The notes under the pieces: generated by a model
Databases searched by the model: none
Told to the model about the DNA's origin: nothing
What the model saw: the letters and a program-made list of their open reading frames with translations, nothing else
Program-made: the position numbers and the translations under genes
Assembly: GCA_964654995.1 (NCBI GenBank)
Contig: CAZZKF010000051.1
Coordinates: 1-17,853 of the forward strand
Direction: 5' to 3'
DNA: 17,853 nucleotides
Source of the DNA: CAZZKF01 sp964654995
GTDB taxonomy: Bacteria > Pseudomonadota > Alphaproteobacteria > CAZZKF01
Shown: positions 3,939 to 11,596 of the stretch, piece after piece
Numbering within the stretch: the first letter of the stretch is position 1
How the letters are laid out: every line of letters begins with the position of its first letter

Positions 3939-6635
3939 TCAGTAGTTGTAGGTCAGCGTCACGCCGCCAGTGCGTGGCGGCCCGAACAGCGCAAAGGCGA
4001 TGCGGCTGCCGCGCTGCGAGAACACATGGGTGCGATATTTCTCGTTACCCAGGTTCTTGACCCAGCCGGCCAGTTCCCAGCGCCCGTCCGGCGAGACGAA
4101 GGCGAGGCGCACATCCCAGATCGCGTACGACGGGATCACCGTGATCGGATTGTTGTTGGGATCCAGGAACGCCAGGCTCTGGTAGCGGTAGTTCAGCTTG
4201 GTGCTGATGGTGCCAAACTGCCAGTCCCAGGTGTAGCGGGCATACCAGCTCGCCGTGTTCTTGGGCGACAGGCGCAGCCGCTTGCCGGTGAAATTGCCGG
4301 TACCGGTGATCGACGGGGTGCCGGTGAAGTTGTGGAACTTGGCATCCAGATAGGCGTAATTGCCGCCGATCTCGAGCCCCGCAAACGGCAGGGCGACAGC
4401 CTCCACCTCGATGCCCTTGATATGGGCGGTACCGGCATTTTCGGTGATGAACTGGCCAAAGGCACTGTCGGCCGGCTGGAAGAAGCGGGTCACCTGCAAA
4501 TCGGTGTAATTGGTGTAAAAGGCGGTGACGTTGAGCAGCAGGCGGTTTTCCAGCCACTGGGTCTTGAAACCGGTCTCGTAGTTCTTCGCGTGCTCCGGTG
4601 AGAACGGCGTCGTGCCGCGCTCGAGCGTCGAGGCCGAGCCGGTAAAGCCGCCGCTCTTGAACCCGGTCGAGAAACTGGCATAGATCAGGGCATCCTCGGT
4701 CGGCGTCCACTCGACCGAGAAGCGACCCGAGACATTGCTCCAGCTCTTCGCCGCCTTGGTGAACGGGAACGGCTTCAAGAGCAGGGGCAGGCCGCTGATG
4801 ATGTCGGCACCGATGCCAATGTTCTTCTTCTCGTAGGAGAAGCGCACGCCACCGGTCATCGACAGCACCTCGGTCAGCGCATAGGTCGCCTGACCGTAGG
4901 CCGCCAGGCTTTCCGAATTGTTCGACTGGTTCGACGTGCTGGTGCTGGGTTTGCCGTCCGGTCCGCCCAGAGACGGGAAGGAAAAGGTTTCGGCCCGGGT
5001 GATTTCCTCATGGCTGTAGAACAGCCCGAAGATCCAGTTGAGGCGGTCCTCCCCCGGCGAGGTGAGACGAAATTCCTGGGTGATCTGCTTGGTGTCCTCG
5101 ACCGCGGCGTCCGAGACATCGAAGGCGAAGCCGTTCTCCGGCGGCGCCGTGAGCGCCGGGATCGGGCTGCCGGTGATCCCGGTCAGGTCGGCAAACAGCT
5201 TGTTGGCCGGCAGGCCTTCCGAATCCTCCAGCCAGTCGAAATTGCTGGTGCGATAGGCGCTGATCGAAGTCAGCGTCGCCCAGCCTATGTCGTAATTGAC
5301 CTTGAGGCTGTAGCCGCGCACCTCGCGGTCGGTGAAGCCCTCGACATCGGCAAGCGAGGTGAACGGGTCACCCGCCCCGCCCAGCGCCGCGTTGACCGCC
5401 ATCGGGTTGGACGCATGCGGGCCATCGTGCAGGGGGCCGGCGCTGCCCACCGGTTCGCGGTTGGTGGCGCCCAGCTGGTCATCGGCGGAGTCGAAGCTGA
5501 AGATCAGCTCGAGGTTTTCCTTGGGCAGCCAGCGCAGGCCGATGCGAAAGGCAAAGGTGTTGGATTCGCCCTGGCGCTCGTTCACCAGAATGTTGCGGAT
5601 ATAGCCGTCGTGCGAGCGCCGGCTGAACGAAAACTTGCCGTAGAAATTCTGGGCAATTTCGCCGCTGATCAGACCGCCGGTGTCGAAGCGGCCGTAATTG
5701 GCAAACGTCTGGCGTATGCGCAGGCGGGTTTCCTCGCTCGGCACGGTGGTAACGAAGTTGATCGAGCCGCCGATCGAGTTCTTGCCATAGAGGGTGCCCT
5801 GGGGACCGCGCAGAACCTCGATGCGCTCGAGATCGAAAATGTCGAACACCTGGGCGGTGCGCGCCGCGATGTACACGTCGTCAATCGACACGATGGTCGA
5901 ATCGCTTGCCGCCGCACCATCTTCCTTGGTGCCGATGCCGCGGATGGTGATCTCCGGCTGGCCGACGCTAAAGGCGGAGAACACCAGGCCCGGGGTGCGG
6001 TTGCCAATGTCCTCGAGGCTGGTGATATCATCCTCGCGCAGCCGGTCGCCACTGAACACGGTAACCGCGATCGGCACGTCCTGAAGGCTCTGCGCGCGTT
6101 TTTGCGCGGTGACCACGATTTCCTCGATGGCCGGAACGCCGACTTCGTTGCTGGCTTCGGGAGCAGCAGCGGCATCGTCTGCCGATGTTCCCGGGTCGCC
6201 GTTTTCCGGCGGGTCCGCCGGATCATTGATCGCCGGATCGCCCGCACCGGCCGACGACTGGTCGGAAATGACGATCGTGTCACGGCCATTGAAATGATAG
6301 GCAAGGCCGGTGCCCTTGAGCAGCGTCTCGACCGCCTGGTCCGGTTCATAGGTGCCGTTCAGCCCCTGGGTGGTCCGGCCGCGCACGGCTTCCGGAGCAA
6401 ACACCATTTGCAACTGGCCCTGCTCGGCCAGGGCTGTCAGCGCAGTTGCCAGCTCTTGCGGCGCAATGTTGTAGGTTGCGGTATCAGCGGCCAGTCCGGC
6501 TTGCGCCGTACCGACACCCCATGCCAGTGCCGCAGCCAGCATGAGTGCCAGACGCCGGCCTGTTCCGCCGCCACTGCGGCGGATGACGCGCCATCCACCG
6601 CGAGGCAGACACAAAATCGGCTTTCTCTGTTTCAC
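3939..6635 (-). CDS. TonB-dependent outer-membrane receptor with STN signalling domain (FecA-type transducer)
   Basis: The protein has 898 residues. A long basic n-region and hydrophobic core (LALMLAAALAWGVGTAQA) end near residue 50 as signal peptide. An STN (secretin/TonB short N-terminal) domain follows (about 54-124), then a Pro/Asp/Glu-rich linker, a TonB box-like EEIVVTAQKR (171-180), the plug (about 183-300, with ITIRGIG, then RIEVLRGPQGTLYGKNSIGG) and a 22-strand-type barrel to a terminal Tyr. Receptors with an STN domain pass ligand binding to a FecR anti-sigma factor, and FecR and ECF sigma genes lie immediately upstream. Iron-siderophore or another large nutrient is the likely cargo; the sequence does not say which. 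The start is GTG at 6635: the overlapping ATG (6637) runs straight into TGA. GAGGGAGG lies just upstream. Confidence 0.93.
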   Translation of the reverse strand: MKQRKPILCLPRGGWRVIRRSGGGTGRRLALMLAAALAWGVGTAQAGLAADTATYNIAPQELATALTALAEQGQLQMVFAPEAVRGRTTQGLNGTYEPDQAVETLLKGTGLAYHFNGRDTIVISDQSSAGAGDPAINDPADPPENGDPGTSADDAAAAPEASNEVGVPAIEEIVVTAQKRAQSLQDVPIAVTVFSGDRLREDDITSLEDIGNRTPGLVFSAFSVGQPEITIRGIGTKEDGAAASDSTIVSIDDVYIAARTAQVFDIFDLERIEVLRGPQGTLYGKNSIGGSINFVTTVPSEETRLRIRQTFANYGRFDTGGLISGEIAQNFYGKFSFSRRSHDGYIRNILVNERQGESNTFAFRIGLRWLPKENLELIFSFDSADDQLGATNREPVGSAGPLHDGPHASNPMAVNAALGGAGDPFTSLADVEGFTDREVRGYSLKVNYDIGWATLTSISAYRTSNFDWLEDSEGLPANKLFADLTGITGSPIPALTAPPENGFAFDVSDAAVEDTKQITQEFRLTSPGEDRLNWIFGLFYSHEEITRAETFSFPSLGGPDGKPSTSTSNQSNNSESLAAYGQATYALTEVLSMTGGVRFSYEKKNIGIGADIISGLPLLLKPFPFTKAAKSWSNVSGRFSVEWTPTEDALIYASFSTGFKSGGFTGSASTLERGTTPFSPEHAKNYETGFKTQWLENRLLLNVTAFYTNYTDLQVTRFFQPADSAFGQFITENAGTAHIKGIEVEAVALPFAGLEIGGNYAYLDAKFHNFTGTPSITGTGNFTGKRLRLSPKNTASWYARYTWDWQFGTISTKLNYRYQSLAFLDPNNNPITVIPSYAIWDVRLAFVSPDGRWELAGWVKNLGNEKYRTHVFSQRGSRIAFALFGPPRTGGVTLTYNY

Positions 6636-6672
6636 ATTATCCTCCCTCTAAACTACTGTTATGGAATGGATT

Positions 6673-7713
6673 TCAGCCGCCCGTGCCGGAAAGCACCAAA
6701 CGGATCCGGCCATCCACCGGCACCGCCCTGGCGCCGGTGAACTTCTCGATGGCAAAGACCGCGGATTGCAAATCGCCGGTGCGGAAGACGCCGGTCACCC
6801 GCATCTTGCCGATACGTGGATCGTCGATGACGATCGGTGTGTCGAAATAGCGGTTGATTTCGGCCACCGCCTCGGCCAGCGGCGTGTCCTCGAACTCGAT
6901 GCGACCGACCTGCCAACTGGTCAGGCGGCGCAGTTCGGCCACCGGCTGGCGTTTGACCTGCAACGCCGGGCCATAGCTGGCCACATCGCCCGGCACCAGC
7001 ACCGTCCGAAAGGCATCCTGCTGCCCGTCGGGGGTGCGCCCGGCGGGGGCCGGCGCTTCCACCCGGACCCGGCCCTCGATCACCGCCACGGTGACCGCAT
7101 CATCCCGGTTGCGCACATTGAACTGGGTGCCGAGCGCCCGCACCGTGCCGCCGCCGGCACGAACCAGGAAGGGACGCGTCCGGTCCTTGGCGACATGGAA
7201 AAACGCCTCGCCATGAAGCAACCGCACGACACGCTCTTCCTGGCGGTAGACAACCTTGATCTCGCTGTCGGTATTGAGATGGACACTGCTGCCGTCAGCA
7301 AGCCGGATCAAATGCTGTTCGCCGACGTCGGTACGATAGACACGGCCCCCGGCAGTCAGCAGTTGGCCAATCACCAGCACCGCCGCCAGGGCCGCCAGTC
7401 CGGCCACCAATCCGGCGATGCGCCGCGACCGGCGTTTCGGCAACGGCGCAGGCGCCGGCACCGGGTCGGCGTTGATCCCGGCATCCTCAGATGCGGCAAA
7501 CGCCGGATCGTCGGCGAGATCCGCGGTCAGGTCCCAGACCAGCTCGCAGAGCTCGATGCGCGCCGCATTGGCGGCATCTTCGTCCAGCCACTGGGCAAAG
7601 GCCGCCTGTTCACGCCGATCATCGCCGGCCTCACGCAGGCGTACGAGCCAGGCGGCATCGTCGGCCGCCTCGGGCCGCCTGTGGATTCGTTTGTCTTCGG
7701 GCTTCGAGGTCAT
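6673..7713 (-). CDS. FecR-family anti-sigma factor / sigma regulator
   Basis: The protein has 346 residues. A cytoplasmic N-terminal DUF4880-like domain (about 18-65, DDAAWLVRLREAGDDRREQA) is followed by an Ala/Pro linker and a single membrane helix (about 99-120, GLVAGLAALAAVLVIGQLL). The periplasmic FecR domain (about 124-255) carries LADGSSVHLNTDSEIKVVY, then GEAFFHVAKDRTRPFLV and VRALGTQFNVR. A C-terminal STN-like segment with YFDTPIVIDD and VTGVFRTGDL ends the protein. FecR proteins hold the sigma factor and release or activate it when the receptor's STN domain signals. The ATG at 7713 overlaps the sigma gene stop (ATGA), so translation is coupled. A longer in-frame extension to 7911 exists but lies inside the sigma gene and is not protein-like. 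Confidence 0.92.
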   Translation of the reverse strand: MTSKPEDKRIHRRPEAADDAAWLVRLREAGDDRREQAAFAQWLDEDAANAARIELCELVWDLTADLADDPAFAASEDAGINADPVPAPAPLPKRRSRRIAGLVAGLAALAAVLVIGQLLTAGGRVYRTDVGEQHLIRLADGSSVHLNTDSEIKVVYRQEERVVRLLHGEAFFHVAKDRTRPFLVRAGGGTVRALGTQFNVRNRDDAVTVAVIEGRVRVEAPAPAGRTPDGQQDAFRTVLVPGDVASYGPALQVKRQPVAELRRLTSWQVGRIEFEDTPLAEAVAEINRYFDTPIVIDDPRIGKMRVTGVFRTGDLQSAVFAIEKFTGARAVPVDGRIRLVLSGTGG

Positions 7714-8297
7714 CGGAAGTCTCGCAATCTGTCGCGGCAATGGGCAATGGCAGCGGCCAGCCGGCGGCGTACGGTACGCTCGGAGACGCCGCAAGCGGCG
7801 GCAATTTCGGCACAGGTCCGCCCGCGCAGGCGATGCAGGACGAACATTCGACGCTCGGCTGCCGGCAGATCCAGAAGCGCTTCGCGCATCAGATCCACGC
7901 CCTGGCGCCATTCGAGGGTCCGTTCCGGCGACGGCGCCTGCGAGATCGCCTCGAGCGCCGTGCCGTTATGTCCCCGCTCGACGACCGGATCGGCGCACCG
8001 GCGGCGATGGCGCTCGCGGATCAGATTGATCGCGGTCTTGAACAGATAGGCCCGCTCGTAGCCGCGCAGCGCCCCCTTGTCATTGTGGCGGAGCAACCGG
8101 TAGTAGGCCTCCTGGGCAACGTCGGCAACCTCGTCATCGTCGTTGATCAGGCGTCGCAGAAACCGCACAAGCGACGCGTGATGTTCCAGGAACAGGATCC
8201 GGATGCCCTCGCGTCCCAAGCTGGCGGCCGCGATCATGTCGCCGTCCCGTGGCGCCCTGGTTTTTGCTACCGGCTTACCGCCGAGCCGTCCTGGCAT
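7710..8297 (-). CDS. ECF-type RNA polymerase sigma factor (FecI-like)
   Basis: The protein has 195 residues. Sigma region 2 (about 36-100) shows FLEHHASLVRFLRRLINDDD, then DVAQEAYYRLLR and YLFKTAINLIRERHRRR. Region 4 (about 137-192) shows LPAAERRMFVLHRLRG, then AEIAAACGVSERTVRRRL, the -35 recognition helix-turn-helix. There is no region 1 or 3, as expected for the ECF group. It is the first gene of the sigma/FecR/receptor set and should direct transcription of the receptor, probably of the whole operon. The start is uncertain: ATG 8297 has a GGGGAGG only two bases away, and ATG 8237 (residue 21) also leaves both domains whole. No Fur-box-like sequence is evident upstream. Confidence 0.9.
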   Translation of the reverse strand: MPGRLGGKPVAKTRAPRDGDMIAAASLGREGIRILFLEHHASLVRFLRRLINDDDEVADVAQEAYYRLLRHNDKGALRGYERAYLFKTAINLIRERHRRRCADPVVERGHNGTALEAISQAPSPERTLEWRQGVDLMREALLDLPAAERRMFVLHRLRGRTCAEIAAACGVSERTVRRRLAAAIAHCRDRLRDFR

Positions 8298-8629
8298 GTC
8301 CTCCCCATCCTCGCTCGGGTTGATATCCCGTATATTCCTTCAATGCACGCGGCTCCCTCCGGCGGCCAAAAAAGTTTGAAAAGTTCGAATGGCGCGCACA
8401 AACGCGTCTCGACGATGCCACGGCAGCCCGGCCTGCGACATGACACAGGTTAAGTCGGTTCCAGACTGGCACGCATGTCCGCTAAGGTTAACAAAGAGGT
8501 TGCTCCGACAGCGCAAATCAGCGTAAAAAAACGCTGAGGCAAAGCGTTTTGGCGGGCTTCTTCAGCAAAACTTAACCATGGTTTGTTAGAGCCCTGCTTA
8601 AGCGTCTGTTTTATCGGAAGGATCCGGCA
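8298..8629. other. Divergent intergenic region between the sigma operon and the leuA leader
   Basis: This 332-bp stretch holds no credible gene. It must contain the promoter of the minus-strand sigma operon and the plus-strand leuA promoter; I could not fix either by eye. Visible structure: the motif GGTTAA at 8448-8453 and 8486-8491 and its complement TTAACC at 8572-8577, and the A-rich alternating hairpins at 8518-8550. It is clearly richer in A and T than the genes around it. Confidence 0.6.
8518..8550. promoter_or_regulatory. A-rich alternating hairpins (possible bidirectional terminator or RNA switch)
   Basis: TCAGCGT (8518-8524) can pair with ACGCTGA (8531-8537) across a loop of six A. 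Alternatively, AAAACGCT (8528-8535) can pair with AGCGTTTT (8543-8550) across a seven-base loop. The central ACGCT is shared, so the two stems exclude each other. The second stem has an A tract on its left and TTTT on its right, as in a weak bidirectional terminator. Its role is not clear. Confidence 0.4.
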
Positions 8630-8764
8630 ATGGCCGCATGGCCGTTCACAATTTGTGCCGATCGACGCCCCTGCCCCGGTGGCGGGCGCACCTTCGTGCG
8701 TGCCGCAGGCACAACCCGGCTCCTTCTTCTCAACAGACGTACGCGGCGACTTAGCTGCCCCTGA
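8630..8764 (+). CDS. leuL: leuA leader peptide with four consecutive Leu codons (44 aa)
   Basis: GGAAGGA (8616-8622) lies seven bases before the ATG, a strong Shine-Dalgarno. The ORF encodes 44 residues: it starts MAAWPFTICADRRPC and contains TTRLLLLNRRTRRLSCP at its end. The Leu run uses CTC CTT CTT CTC (8720-8731), and one more Leu codon (CTT, 8750-8752) follows before TGA 8762-8764. The stop lies 88 bp before the leuA ATG. A short ORF with a run of codons for the end product, placed just upstream of the first gene of that pathway, is the hallmark of ribosome-mediated attenuation. The enterobacterial leuL peptide also contains LLLL followed by Asn. A stem GTGCC-GCA-GGCAC (8700-8712) sits just before the Leu codons. 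That the peptide has only a regulatory role is inference. Confidence 0.75.
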   Translation: MAAWPFTICADRRPCPGGGRTFVRAAGTTRLLLLNRRTRRLSCP

Positions 8765-8842
8765 TCATCCGCACTGCACAAGGCCTTGGCGGGTGTTCAG
8801 GGGATCAACACATCATTCCGCAGGTTGAACACAGCTAAGGAG
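8750..8842 (+). promoter_or_regulatory. leuA leader RNA: mutually exclusive stems reaching the leuA ribosome binding site
   Basis: Three candidate stems are visible. Stem A pairs CCCCTGA (8758-8764, leader stop) with TCAGGGG (8797-8803). Stem B pairs GTGTTCA (8793-8799) with TGAACAC (8826-8832) and excludes A. Stem C pairs CTTAGCTG (8750-8757, last codons of the leader) with CAGCTAAG (8832-8839), which overlaps the leuA Shine-Dalgarno TAAGGAG (8836-8842). There is no T run, so a classical intrinsic terminator is not seen; control of translation is possible. I could not settle which structure is the on state. Confidence 0.5.
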
Positions 8843-8852
8843 CCAGAATCGG

Positions 8853-10436
8853 ATGACTGCCCCACAGACGGGAACGAAAATCGCCGGGACCATGCCCGAG
8901 AACCATATCCGTATCTTCGACACCACCTTGCGTGACGGCGAACAGTCGCCGGGCGCATCGATGAATCTCGAGGAAAAGCTGCGCATCGCCGAGCAGCTCG
9001 AGCGGATGGGCGTGGACATCATCGAAGCCGGCTTCGCGATCGCCTCGAACGGCGATTTCGAGGCGGTGCACCAGATCGCCACGCGCCTCAAGGAGACGGT
9101 GGTCTGCTCGCTGGCGCGGGCCTCGCAAAAGGACATCGACCGCGCCGCCGAGGCGCTCAGGCCGGCGGTGCGCCCGCGCATCCACACCTTCATCTCGACC
9201 AGCCCCCTGCACATGAAATACAAGCTGCAGATGACGCCGGAGCAGGTGTTGGAGGCCATCGCCGAAAGCGTCACCCACGCCCGCAACCTGTGCGACGACG
9301 TCGAGTGGAGCTGCGAGGACGGCACCCGCACTGAACACGATTTCCTGTGCCGCTGCATCGAGCTGGCGATCAAGTGCGGGGCGACGACGATCAATGTGCC
9401 GGATACGGTCGGCTATGCAATGCCGGAAGAGTACCGGGCGCTGATCGCCATGATCTTCGAGCGCGTGCCCAACATCGACAAGGCGGTGGTGTCCACCCAC
9501 TGCCACAACGACCTCGGCCTCGCCGTGGCCAATTCCCTGGCCGGCATCGCCGCCGGCGCGCGCCAGGTCGAATGCACGATCAATGGCCTGGGCGAGCGGG
9601 CCGGCAACGCCGCCATGGAAGAGCTGGTGATGGCACTGCGCACCCGCCACGACCTGATGCCCTATGACACCCGCATCGAGACCTCCGAGATCACCCGGGC
9701 TTCGAAGCTGGTCTCGGTGATCACCGGCTTTGCGGTCCAGAACAACAAGGCGATCGTCGGTGCCAACGCGTTCGCCCATGAATCCGGCATTCATCAGGAC
9801 GGGGTTCTGAAGCACGCCGGAACCTACGAGATCATGACCCCGGAATCGGTGGGCTTGAGCGAATCCAAGCTGGTCATGGGCAAGCTGTCGGGGCGCCACG
9901 CGTTTCGCGAAAAGCTCAAGGAACTGGGCTATGAACTGGGCGACAATGCCCTCCAGGATGCCTTTCGCCGGTTCAAGGATCTCGCCGACAAGAAGCGCCA
10001 GGTCTTTGATGAAGACATCATTGCGCTGGTCGACGACGAAATCCTGCGCGGCAACGACCGCATCCGGTTTGCTTCGCTGCGTGTGGTGTGCGGCTCGGAA
10101 GGGCCGCCGGAAGCCGCCCTGGCGCTGGAGATCGACGGCGAGCTGCGGACAACCACGGCCAGCGGCGACGGCCCGGTGGACGCCATTTTCAATGCCATTC
10201 ACGAGCTTTTTCCGCACGACGGCACCGAGCTCAAGCTCTATCAGGTGCATGCCGTGACCGAGGGGACGGACGCCCAGGCCGAGGTCACCGTGCGGCTCGA
10301 AGAGAATGGCAAGACAGTCAACGGCCAGGGCGCCGACACCGATACCCTGGTGGCGTCGGCCCGGGCCTATCTGAATGCCCTGAACAAGCTTCTGGTCAAA
10401 CGCGAGAAGACCAAGCCGAAGGCCATGAGCGCGTAA
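8853..10436 (+). CDS. leuA: 2-isopropylmalate synthase
   Basis: The enzyme condenses acetyl-CoA with 2-oxoisovalerate to 2-isopropylmalate, the first committed step of leucine synthesis. The protein has 527 residues, typical of the long bacterial form. The catalytic N-terminal TIM barrel shows FDTTLRDGEQSPG (22-34) and the metal-binding HCHND (216-220) with GLAVANSLAG after it. GANAFAHESGIHQDGVLKH (about 302-320) follows at the end of the barrel. The C-terminal part (about 400-510) is the LeuA allosteric dimer domain through which leucine inhibits the family. AAGGAG (8837-8842) precedes the ATG by ten bases; ATG at 8892 is a less likely start. A Leu-codon leader lies upstream, so both expression and activity probably respond to leucine. 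Confidence 0.97.
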   Translation: MTAPQTGTKIAGTMPENHIRIFDTTLRDGEQSPGASMNLEEKLRIAEQLERMGVDIIEAGFAIASNGDFEAVHQIATRLKETVVCSLARASQKDIDRAAEALRPAVRPRIHTFISTSPLHMKYKLQMTPEQVLEAIAESVTHARNLCDDVEWSCEDGTRTEHDFLCRCIELAIKCGATTINVPDTVGYAMPEEYRALIAMIFERVPNIDKAVVSTHCHNDLGLAVANSLAGIAAGARQVECTINGLGERAGNAAMEELVMALRTRHDLMPYDTRIETSEITRASKLVSVITGFAVQNNKAIVGANAFAHESGIHQDGVLKHAGTYEIMTPESVGLSESKLVMGKLSGRHAFREKLKELGYELGDNALQDAFRRFKDLADKKRQVFDEDIIALVDDEILRGNDRIRFASLRVVCGSEGPPEAALALEIDGELRTTTASGDGPVDAIFNAIHELFPHDGTELKLYQVHAVTEGTDAQAEVTVRLEENGKTVNGQGADTDTLVASARAYLNALNKLLVKREKTKPKAMSA

Positions 10437-10504
10437 GCTCCCGGCGCAGGATCGGGGCGCACCCAACCGCCGGCGGAGCCCGGCTGGAAATGAGGCGGAC
10501 GTAA

Positions 10505-11542
10505 ATGTTTTCCAAGATTCTCGGCATGTTGTCCTCGGATATGGCGATCGACCTCGGCACCGCCAACACGCTGGTCTATGTCAAGGGCCGCGGCATCGTG
10601 CTCAACGAGCCTTCGGTGGTGGCGATCAAGAGCGACGGCGGCAAGAAGCGGGTGCTCGCCGTCGGTGACGAGGCCAAGCTGATGCTCGGGCGCACGCCCG
10701 GAAACATCGAGGCCATCCGCCCCTTGCGCGAAGGCGTGATCGCCGATTTCGAGGTCGCCGAGGAGATGATCAAGCACTTCATTCGCAAGGTCCACAACCG
10801 GCGCTCGTTCGCCAGTCCGCTGGTGGTGATCTGCGTGCCCTCGAGCTCGACCGCGGTGGAGCGCCGGGCCATCCAGGAATCGGCCGAAAGCGCCGGCGCC
10901 CGCCGGGTCTATCTGATCGAGGAGCCGATGGCCGCCGCCATCGGCGCCGGCCTGCCGGTGACCGAGCCGACGGGGTCGATGATCGTCGATATCGGCGGCG
11001 GCACGACGGAAGTGGCGGTGCTTTCGCTTGGCGGCATCGTCTATGCCCGCTCGGTGCGGATCGGCGGCGACAAGATGGACGAGGCGATCATCGGGTACTT
11101 GCGGCGCCACCACAATCTGCTGATCGGCGAGGCCACGGCCGAGCGCATCAAGAAGGAAATCGGCACCGCCTGCGCGCCGGCGGACGGCAACGGCCAGACC
11201 ATGCACGTCAAGGGCCGCGACCTGATGAACGGCGTGCCCAAGGAAATCGAGATCAACCAGCTTCAGATCGCGGAAGCCCTGTCCGAGCCGGTCGGCGCTA
11301 TCGTCGAGGCGGTCAAGGTGGCGCTTGAACACACGGCGCCGGAGCTGGCCGCCGACATTGTCGACAAGGGAATCGTGCTGACCGGCGGCGGCGCGCTGAT
11401 CGAGAACCTCGATGTGGTCCTGCGTGAAACCACCGGCCTGCCGACATCGATCGCGGATGAGCCGCTGTCGTGCGTGGCCCTGGGTACCGGCCGCTCGCTC
11501 GAGGATGAAATCCTCAAGCATATCCTGATCGAGAACTACTGA
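10505..11542 (+). CDS. mreB: Rod shape-determining protein MreB (bacterial actin)
   Basis: The protein has 345 residues, the usual MreB length. The actin-fold nucleotide motifs are all present: phosphate-1 MAIDLGTANTLVYVKGRGIV near residue 13, phosphate-2 MIVDIGGGTTEVAVLSLGGI (about 159-178) and the adenosine motif VLTGGGALIENLD (about 292-304). MreB polymerises as filaments under the inner membrane and guides the PBP2-RodA wall synthases encoded just downstream. It starts 68 bp after leuA with a GAGGCGG Shine-Dalgarno, and may be read both from the leuA transcript and from a promoter of its own that I cannot identify. Confidence 0.98.
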   Translation: MFSKILGMLSSDMAIDLGTANTLVYVKGRGIVLNEPSVVAIKSDGGKKRVLAVGDEAKLMLGRTPGNIEAIRPLREGVIADFEVAEEMIKHFIRKVHNRRSFASPLVVICVPSSSTAVERRAIQESAESAGARRVYLIEEPMAAAIGAGLPVTEPTGSMIVDIGGGTTEVAVLSLGGIVYARSVRIGGDKMDEAIIGYLRRHHNLLIGEATAERIKKEIGTACAPADGNGQTMHVKGRDLMNGVPKEIEINQLQIAEALSEPVGAIVEAVKVALEHTAPELAADIVDKGIVLTGGGALIENLDVVLRETTGLPTSIADEPLSCVALGTGRSLEDEILKHILIENY

Positions 11543-11543
11543 G

Positions 11544-11566
11544 CGGGGCTGTCGGCCGGGGCCCCG
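11544..11566 (+). other. GC-rich hairpin between mreB and mreC
   Basis: CGGGGC (11544-11549) pairs with GCCCCG (11561-11566) across an 11-base loop immediately after the mreB stop. No T run follows, so full termination is unlikely. It could protect the mreB end of a processed message or lower read-through into mreC. Confidence 0.3.
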
Positions 11567-11596
11567 TCGATGATCTGAACCGGAGGGCGCGGCAAG

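Noticed and set aside
5010..6740. Open frame of 576 codons on the plus strand opposite the TonB receptor
   Set aside because: It is the antisense image of a clear receptor gene in GC-rich DNA. There is no ribosome binding site or domain.
6661..8049. Open frame of 462 codons on the plus strand across the fecR and sigma genes
   Set aside because: It covers two well-supported minus-strand genes; composition and lack of motifs mark it as a shadow.
8583..8828. An 81-codon plus-strand frame overlapping the leader peptide
   Set aside because: It is in another frame from the 44-codon leader. It lacks a good ribosome binding site and runs through the region of leader RNA stems.
8835..10466. Open frame of 543 codons on the minus strand opposite leuA
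   Set aside because: leuA is certain on the plus strand, and this frame has no family features.
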